A stretch of DNA of 10,606 bases from Vavraia culicis subsp. floridensis. Its lineage: Eukaryota; Microsporidia; Pleistophoridae. The position numbers and the translations under genes were made by a program. The stretch covers positions 4,831 to 15,436 of the forward strand of contig NW_007360679.1 in the NCBI RefSeq assembly GCF_000192795.1, in the 5' to 3' direction. Within the stretch, counting starts at the first letter, position 1. The number at the start of each line of letters is the position of its first letter. Shown here in pieces: positions 6,289 to 10,606 of the stretch. The notes below the pieces were generated by a model. It did no database searches, had not been told where the DNA came from, and saw only the letters and a program-made list of their open reading frames with translations.

Positions 6289-7221
6289 ATGGAGAGGATG
6301 TACGGGCACAACGATATTACAAGCGGGTATGAGAAGCATTTTGGGAGTGGTAGGGATGAGGATAAGATATGTGGACAGGTGTTCGGGGTGCATGTTGTTG
6401 AAGGGAATGGTACAGAGCGGGGTGATGGTGTGATGATGAGCGGTATTGATGATGTAATGATATGTACGTATAATAATGAGATTGGTAATAGAAATAGCAG
6501 AGGTACTGTTAATATTAATAATATTGCTTACGATAATTTCACCAATAATAATCTCATTAACCCTAACCTCATTACCAACACTAACCTAAATATTAACTAT
6601 GATCAGGTTAATTCGCACAGCACTGCTACCCTTCATGATACGCATCAGGTGCCGTACACGTACGGTATGATGAGTGGCACGGCTAGCAATGGCATGGTCA
6701 ACGGTGCAATTGGTGATTGCATCGTTAATACGCATGGATACGATGAGTATGGCGGCATGATTGATGATAGGATTGGTAGCAATTTTAACTTTGATAATAA
6801 TTTTAGCAGAGCTGGTAACAATCTCAGTTTTGATAGAAATGATAATAATTTTAACTTTGATAGAAATAGCACAGCCCTTACACCGCTGCAAATGCTCACC
6901 ATGTCATGGCACCCTTCCGTACAAACGCCCTTTCCATCTATGACTAACACCCTGTACAAAAGACCATCACCCGTACAATCATCAAACCGTGGGCACGTAT
7001 CACGTGAGATGAAGAAAAGAATGAAGAAGTGCACGAAGATGAGCAGAAAGAAAGCGGATGCTTGGTGTGCACACTGCAATACGAGGGAGACATCGCTGTG
7101 GAGGAGATTAAATGGCAGGTTTGTTTGCAATGCATGTGGACTGTATTATAAGATGCATGGGGTGGTACGGCCTACGTTCATGAAGAGGGAGAATATTAGG
7201 AGGAGGAGGAAGAAGAGATAG
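6289..7221 (+). CDS. GATA-type zinc-finger transcription factor 2 (Asn-rich)
   Basis: A 310-aa paralogue of the preceding gene in its DNA-binding part. The finger has C260, C263, C280, C283, TSLWRR (267-272) and [12 protein letters not shown], then a basic tail ending RRRRKKR. It also shows CX2CX16CX2C. A basic stretch before the finger (240-255, KKRMKK and RKKAD) could be a nuclear localisation signal. Residues 62-193 are about one quarter Asn, with a repeated NFNFD segment around 165-169 and 187-191. [13 protein letters not shown] (197-209) is a small ordered-looking island. The start ATG follows GGG directly. An out-of-frame ATG 13 bases upstream (6276) would be bypassed if transcription starts later. 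The N-terminus has no visible similarity to that of GATA factor 1, so after duplication only the finger stayed alike. Confidence 0.93.
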   Translation: MERMYGHNDITSGYEKHFGSGRDEDKICGQVFGVHVVEGNGTERGDGVMMSGIDDVMICTYNNEIGNRNSRGTVNINNIAYDNFTNNNLINPNLITNTNLNINYDQVNSHSTATLHDTHQVPYTYGMMSGTASNGMVNGAIGDCIVNTHGYDEYGGMIDDRIGSNFNFDNNFSRAGNNLSFDRNDNNFNFDRNSTALTPLQMLTMSWHPSVQTPFPSMTNTLYKRPSPVQSSNRGHVSREMKKRMKKCTKMSRKKADAWCAHCNTRETSLWRRLNGRFVCNACGLYYKMHGVVRPTFMKRENIRRRRKKR

Positions 7222-7262
7222 CAATAGAGGGGTTGTAATAGAGGGGTTGCAATAGAGGGGTT
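7221..7262. repeat. 14-bp tandem repeat, three copies, at the GATA2 stop codon
   Basis: GCAATAGAGGGGTT (7221-7234), GTAATAGAGGGGTT (7235-7248) and GCAATAGAGGGGTT (7249-7262) are adjacent and differ at one base. The first copy begins at the last base of the TAG stop. It forms the start of the 3' UTR; copy number would be expected to vary between strains. Confidence 0.85.
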
Positions 7263-7542
7263 GCAGAAATGGCAGAAGTACTGACAGTACAAATATTATT
7301 AGAACGGTAGGATTGTAATATAGCACCAATATAATAAATAATGCACCGCTGCTAGGGGTACAGTAAAATATAAAAATGTGATTAAAGAACTATTTAATAT
7401 AATACGTGCATTAACGCGGTATGAAGGGGGTTAGTGCCGACGTGTCGTACTGTATTAGCACTACACGCTCCACAAATATTACATCATGCACGCTACACCA
7501 GCCTGGTTCTACCCCACTGTACAAATATCAAACCCATACCTT
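7222..7542. other. Convergent spacer between GATA2 and the E2 gene
   Basis: Apart from the 14-bp tandem array this 321-bp gap is AT-rich, with AATATAATAAATAATG around 7330-7345. A short plus-strand frame overlaps the E2 end and is not credible. The gap probably holds the 3' ends of both genes. Confidence 0.5.
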
Positions 7543-7983
7543 CTACTTATGGTACACCCATTTCGTATCGCGTGGTGACTTGTTCCTCTTAAACACCGTG
7601 TAAAAATAATTATCGGGCGGCTTGCTCTTCTTCTTGGCATCACTCAGCATGCTCAAAATAGCAATAACTACCATCTCAAGTGTCATTGCAGGTGACCAGT
7701 CATCATGCAGTACCGATATACAAATGTGTCCATTGGTATAAACATGCTCATTCTCCGGTATATTCTTGATGAACACTGCCGTTGGCGGATCGATCGGATA
7801 GTTATCATTGATTTCTATCTTGAGGGTAAATATTTCACCGGAATAGATCGTGCTGGGTGCACCGTACACATCAAGGATTAGTGTTGTGTTGTTGTGTGTG
7901 ACCAACTTGAAATGGGCTGGCATGCTGTTTTTGAGGTTCTTTACCTCTTTGAGGAAGCGCACGTTCATTTTGTTGAGCTTCAT
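7543..7983 (-). CDS. UBE2W: UBE2W-type ubiquitin-conjugating enzyme E2
   Basis: An E2 of 146 aa (human UBE2W: 151). UBE2W is known for transferring ubiquitin to the alpha-amino group of flexible protein N-termini. Seen: YGAPSTIYSGEIFTLKI (40-56), YPIDPPTAVF (62-71), the active-site block HVYTNGHICISVLHDDWSP (80-98) with catalytic C88, the SMLS segment (111-114), KKKSKPPDN (117-125) and the terminal TKWVYHK. NGHIC, DWSPA-like and PPDN...KW.YH together are distinctive of UBE2W/UBC16 rather than of UBC4/5. The HPN of most E2s, HPH in human UBE2W, is NEH here (78-80). The ATG at 7983 aligns with the UBE2W start. The frame stays open upstream, but that part lies antisense to the divergent gene. 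The two start codons are separated by 24 bp. Confidence 0.92.
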   Translation of the reverse strand: MKLNKMNVRFLKEVKNLKNSMPAHFKLVTHNNTTLILDVYGAPSTIYSGEIFTLKIEINDNYPIDPPTAVFIKNIPENEHVYTNGHICISVLHDDWSPAMTLEMVVIAILSMLSDAKKKSKPPDNYFYTVFKRNKSPRDTKWVYHK

Positions 7984-8007
7984 AAGAAAAAAAAATGGAG
8001 AAGGGGC
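7984..8007. promoter_or_regulatory. 24-bp bidirectional start region
   Basis: The whole space between divergent ATGs (7983 on minus, 8008 on plus) is an A-tract followed by GGAGAAGGGGC. Read toward the plus gene it gives GGGG just before the ATG; read toward the E2 it gives CCCC followed by a T-tract before the ATG. Each gene thus has the G-run or C-run context described for microsporidia from the same bases. Core promoter elements must be in this gap or inside the opposite coding region. Confidence 0.6.
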
Positions 8008-8751
8008 ATGAACAGAATTAAAGAGCAAAAGGAGAAGAAACGGGGGAGGGAGACAAATGAAACGGAAAATGGCAGGAAAGGGAAGGATGAGCATGACGAG
8101 GACGTATCGGTTGAGAAGAATACTGAAGCGAGAAACGGTAGCAAAAGAAAAAGCACGGAGAAGAAAGTAAACGAGATGAAAAGGAAGAGGGAAAGCGGGC
8201 ACAACACTGAAAAAGAAAATACGTCATCAAAAAATGGAAGACGTGCGATAAAGCATGAAATGATGATCGGTGATGCAAACCATACGGAGAGCAACCCTGA
8301 CACAGAAGACAGTGATAAGCACAACGGAAATGAGGCGATGATCAGCACCGTTCGTGTAACGCACGGTGCATTAACACAGGCGGTGTACACCAAGAACGTA
8401 CGATTTTTGATCAATTTTACGTATTTGGATGAGCAGTCCAAAATAGGGGAATTGACCGATCTGTCCAGGCAGTGCAAGGTTGATTTACTGCTTTTTCTTT
8501 TTAGCACGGTGAAGAAAGGCATTGTTGTGGAACTGCTCGATCTTGTCGTTCTATTGCTGCGCAGCAGCAGGGAATTGCTGTACGACAGGACATACAAGGG
8601 TGTGGTACAGGACGTGGTGAAGTACCTCAAGGAGTACTCCTTGGAGTACAACAAGGTTGTTTATTTGAAAGGTAGGTTGAGCTGTTTGAGGAGGGACAGG
8701 AGGGGAAAGGAAAGGGCAATGGTAGAGCAGAATGAGAATGAACTGGGGTGA
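8008..8751 (+). CDS. Charged protein with possible Utp12-like C-terminal domain
   Basis: 247 aa. Residues 1-110 are highly charged and disordered-looking (Lys, Glu, Arg, Asn, Ser) with KRKS and KRKRE clusters that could act as nuclear signals. Residues 112-228 are an all-helical domain: ALTQAVYTKN (121-130), FLINFTYL, DLLLFLFSTV (159-168), VVELLDLVVLLLRSSRELL (173-191), a further helix pair, then VVYLKGRLSCL (217-227). Known: the Utp12 domain of t-UTP/UtpB proteins such as Utp5/WDR43 is helical and ends in a conserved L.GRL.ll. Inferred: a minimal 90S pre-ribosome factor without the usual WD40 repeats; the match is by eye. The ATG was chosen at 8008 after GGGG; the frame is open further upstream but antisense to the E2. 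An out-of-frame ATG stands at 7995. Confidence 0.8.
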   Translation: MNRIKEQKEKKRGRETNETENGRKGKDEHDEDVSVEKNTEARNGSKRKSTEKKVNEMKRKRESGHNTEKENTSSKNGRRAIKHEMMIGDANHTESNPDTEDSDKHNGNEAMISTVRVTHGALTQAVYTKNVRFLINFTYLDEQSKIGELTDLSRQCKVDLLLFLFSTVKKGIVVELLDLVVLLLRSSRELLYDRTYKGVVQDVVKYLKEYSLEYNKVVYLKGRLSCLRRDRRGKERAMVEQNENELG

Positions 8752-9446
8752 TAGAAAAGCGGTGCACATTTGATAAAGAACGTGGTAGAATGCTTTTTGT
8801 TTTGGATCGGCTTACTCAGATGAAGTTGATGATCTTTTACGGTTTATGTTTATTCTTTTCGGTCTGTGTTCCGTTGCTTTCATGTTTTGCGCATTTACCA
8901 CACATCGTTATTCTCCCTCCACTTTTGTTCATCATACCTTCCCACGCCGTTTCTGTCCTTTCAAACAGTTTCGCTAATTAAACACTTCTGATCATGAAAT
9001 GTTTCACACAAAAGGCCTTTCATTCATTATGCAGCAATGTGGTAGCGTAAACAATGCTAGAATTGTTTCCTCTTGCTCAGTGATTCTTAACCGATCCTCA
9101 TCATCTGTAGCACTGATTGCAGCACATAGCGTAATCAATGCAGTGCTGTATGCACGGCATCAAAGGACCGCCCTTCGCTACGCCATACCCTACGTGTTGT
9201 AGCACCGCTCACCAGTTCATCGTTAAAAATTGTTAATTTTGCTGTTGTACGGGCTTTTATGCAAGGGTGTCCAATACTTCACCCACACCAGTACTAAACC
9301 ATGATTAAACCGAACATTAAATTATCATGCTCCCGCGATGTCCCATCCCCTCCATTTCTCGGTGCCATGCCGCGCACACCAAGCAATTATCAGATACACC
9401 TCCAATCCGCATCACTGCCCCATCAAACACCATCCATCGCACAGTC

Positions 9447-9495
9447 CCGTTTCATCCTCATACACACCGTTTCATCCTCTGACCGTTTCATCTTT
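9447..9495. repeat. Triplicated CCGTTTCATC motif
   Basis: CCGTTTCATCCTC occurs at 9447-9459 and 9467-9479, and CCGTTTCATCTTT at 9483-9495, all in the same orientation and about 65-115 bp before the ATG at 9560. Clustered copies with unequal spacing (20 and 16 bp) look more like repeated binding sites than a simple tandem repeat. Confidence 0.6.
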
Positions 9496-9531
9496 CCAAT
9501 CATAATTGGAACAATCACACACTGAAAAAAC

Positions 9532-9538
9532 TATAAAA
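9532..9538 (+). promoter_or_regulatory. TATA box of the 126-aa membrane protein
   Basis: TATAAAA lies 22-28 bp before the ATG at 9560. This is nearly the same arrangement as for the first GATA gene and implies a leader of only a few bases. Confidence 0.55.
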
Positions 9539-9559
9539 GCACGAAGAAATAAAAATTAC

Positions 9560-9940
9560 ATGTCAGAACATCCCGAAGCATCAAAACATGACGATGAAGA
9601 AGAACAGCAACAAAGCTCAGGAACATCGTTCCTCAAGGTTATACTTGTACTTCTGTTCATTGTGGCAGGGCTCGTAGTCCTGGGTATCGTTGCATATTTC
9701 ATTTATAACGCATACGTTGGCGGCGAGTCCAAGAAAGGAACGGAGCTGAAGGACCTGGGCGGATTCAAGGCAGAGTCTAATTTCGCACCAGGCAGTGATA
9801 AACAGTCTAAGGAAGAGAAAGATGGAGAAGAAGAGAGCGGCTCCAAGAAAAAGAAGAAGGGCACCTCGTTGAGAGAAGGACTTGAGATGAGGAACTCCCA
9901 AATGATAATGGCTAATAAAGAGGTGCCCTTGGCAGCATGA
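9560..9940 (+). CDS. Single-pass membrane protein with charged tails, unrecognised
   Basis: A 126-residue protein of no family known to me. Residues 1-22 are acidic and polar (DDEEEQQQ). Residues 24-52 form one strong transmembrane helix (FLKVILVLLFIVAGLVVLGI then YFIYNAY). Residues 55-95 are charged and probably disordered, 96-100 are five consecutive Lys, and a short tail ends EVPLAA. No cleavable signal peptide is visible, since the hydrophobic segment is internal. The charge on the two sides gives no clear orientation. The ATG was chosen because a TATA box lies 22-28 bp upstream; a TTG 18 codons earlier would span that box. The stop TGA is followed by AATAAA (9945-9950), a likely polyadenylation signal. 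Short membrane proteins of this layout are common lineage-specific genes in microsporidia. Confidence 0.75.
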   Translation: MSEHPEASKHDDEEEQQQSSGTSFLKVILVLLFIVAGLVVLGIVAYFIYNAYVGGESKKGTELKDLGGFKAESNFAPGSDKQSKEEKDGEEESGSKKKKKGTSLREGLEMRNSQMIMANKEVPLAA

Positions 9941-10606
9941 TGAAAATAAAAGTATTAAACGCTTATGGATTGTTCATTTTTTAAAACTGTTTATGCGTCA
10001 TCGGTGCGCATTTATAACGGGCGTTGCTTTGTATCGGGCCATAGGACATTCAGAACTGGCATTAAGACCGGTGTGCGGCAGTAAAGAAATAGAAGAGAAG
10101 ATGCATGAATAACAAGTACAGCGCATTAACGGTACACGGAACAGTACCATAAACAAGGAATGAGAAGAGAAGATGCATGAACGAACAACTGCTACTAACA
10201 CATGGTTCGCTTGCTGATTCAATGCTACACATTGCATCGCTGCCTCGATCGTAAAAACGAGACAGGTACTCACCTGGCAGGCAATCGTGTACATAAAAAG
10301 GCTCGTGGCATAAATCAAGATCCAAAGATATTCACCGATTTATAGTGACGGGTACGGAAGAAATGTTAAACAGTAATTGTGCAGGAATAAGCATGCCGAG
10401 CGGGAAGACTTGATATATTTACCTGTCAGACGGTATGAAGGGGCGTGTTGAACAAAGCAGTCCATTATAAATATTTTAGGAGGTTTACCTACAATAAAGA
10501 AGGTGGTGCGCTGTGCTTAGAAGCACGACAGGAGAGAAGCAGCTGGGATGGAAAAGCTCACAGAAGGGAATGGTATAAATAACGGTCATTTGATCGTAAG
10601 AATAAC
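9941..10606. other. Right flank without a supported gene
   Basis: 666 bp in which no ATG-started frame of convincing length appears. Minus-strand frames at 9998-10325 begin at TTG, and part of their hydrophobic reading comes from the 19-bp repeat. AATAAA at 9945-9950 belongs to the upstream gene. The last 150 bases have no recognisable motif; any promoter for a gene beyond the window cannot be judged. Confidence 0.5.
10091..10181. repeat. 19-bp direct repeat AGAAGAGAAGATGCATGAA, two copies
   Basis: Identical copies at 10091-10109 and 10163-10181, 72 bp apart start to start. The bases after each copy are weakly alike (AACAA and TAAC occur in both), suggesting an old 72-bp tandem duplication. 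ATGCATGAATA, as after the first copy, also occurs at 5881-5891. The core contains the palindrome ATGCAT. Confidence 0.75.

Larger units (their letters stand above)
8752..9559. other. Intergenic region upstream of the membrane-protein gene
   Basis: About 800 bp without a supported gene. An ATG frame at 8790-8981 would give 63 hydrophobic residues, and another at 9301-9525 a Ser/Pro-rich 74-mer. Both look like translations of pyrimidine-rich promoter DNA and match no family I know. Features are three CCGTTTCATC copies (9447-9492), a single CCGTTTC near 8946 and a TATA box at 9532. No tRNA-like B box was found. Confidence 0.5.

Noticed and set aside
7894..8007. N-terminal extension of the Utp12-like frame reaching back to 7894
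   Set aside because: It lies antisense to the conserved start of the E2 and begins at a non-conserved ATG. The ATG at 8008 after GGGG fits local start context.
7984..8202. 73-residue hydrophobic N-terminal extension of the E2 frame
   Set aside because: It is antisense to the Lys/Glu-rich start of the divergent gene, which explains the Leu/Phe/Ser-rich reading; UBE2W proteins start at the position equivalent to 7983.
8790..8981. 63-aa hydrophobic frame after the Utp12-like gene
   Set aside because: It has no conserved motif and no promoter; pyrimidine-rich DNA gives Leu/Phe/Ser-rich frames by chance.
9301..9525. 74-aa plus-strand frame starting at an ATG
   Set aside because: It contains the triplicated promoter-like motif and ends just before the TATA box of the next gene; no family resemblance.
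9998..10325. Two overlapping minus-strand Cys/Phe-rich frames
   Set aside because: Both start at TTG, they overlap each other, and part of their hydrophobic pattern is the antisense of the 19-bp repeat.
1..10606. tRNA, 5S rRNA or other structured RNA genes
   Set aside because: I searched by eye for GGTTCRANNCY-type B boxes and clover-leaf arms on both strands and found none. A covariance-model scan would be decisive.
1..10606. Spliceosomal introns in the called genes
   Set aside because: All called genes are open from ATG to stop and their domains are uninterrupted, so none is needed.

Overview
The window looks like nuclear DNA of a microsporidian or a very close fungal relative. The recognisable proteins are all eukaryotic and unusually short: an RRS1 of 115 aa, a DHHC-type acyltransferase of 201 aa and a UBE2W-type E2 of 146 aa. 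No introns are visible. Start codons tend to lie just after a CCC or GGG run, a feature described for microsporidian genes, or shortly after a TATAAAA box. Coding density is only about 40-45%, with gaps of 300-1300 bp. That is looser than in Encephalitozoon and closer to larger microsporidian genomes such as Trachipleistophora or Vavraia; this placement is a guess. No rRNA, tRNA or CRISPR was found.

Layout. 1-676: non-coding, with a possible decayed hAT-transposase tail on the minus strand (283-468). 677-1069 (+): small basic helical protein, perhaps related to the TFIIS-N/LW domain. 1581-1928 (+): RRS1, a 60S/5S RNP assembly factor, with a hairpin in its leader. 2323-2535 (-): possible 70-aa membrane protein just behind the acyltransferase. 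2556-3161 (-): DHHC-family palmitoyltransferase whose signature reads SHHC. 3162-4480: long AT-rich spacer. 4481-5467 (+) and 6289-7221 (+): two tandem GATA zinc-finger factors, each with one C-terminal finger and a basic tail, but with unrelated low-complexity N-termini (Tyr-rich and Asn-rich). 7543-7983 (-): UBE2W-like ubiquitin-conjugating enzyme. 8008-8751 (+): charged protein with a possible Utp12-like C-terminal domain, divergent from the E2 with only 24 bp between the start codons. 9560-9940 (+): lineage-specific single-pass membrane protein with a TATA box and a triplicated upstream motif. 9941-10606: no gene, but a 19-bp direct repeat.

How the genes relate. This is a eukaryotic chromosome segment, not an operon. 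RRS1 and the putative Utp12-domain protein would both serve nucleolar ribosome assembly. The GATA pair would be sequence-specific regulators, and GATAAG-type sites lie upstream of both, so auto- or cross-regulation is possible but unproven. The most noteworthy features are the GATA pair with its one-residue-shorter zinc loop (CX2CX16CX2C), the SHHC acyltransferase, the UBE2W-type E2 without the usual HPN/HPH motif, and the very compact bidirectional promoter.
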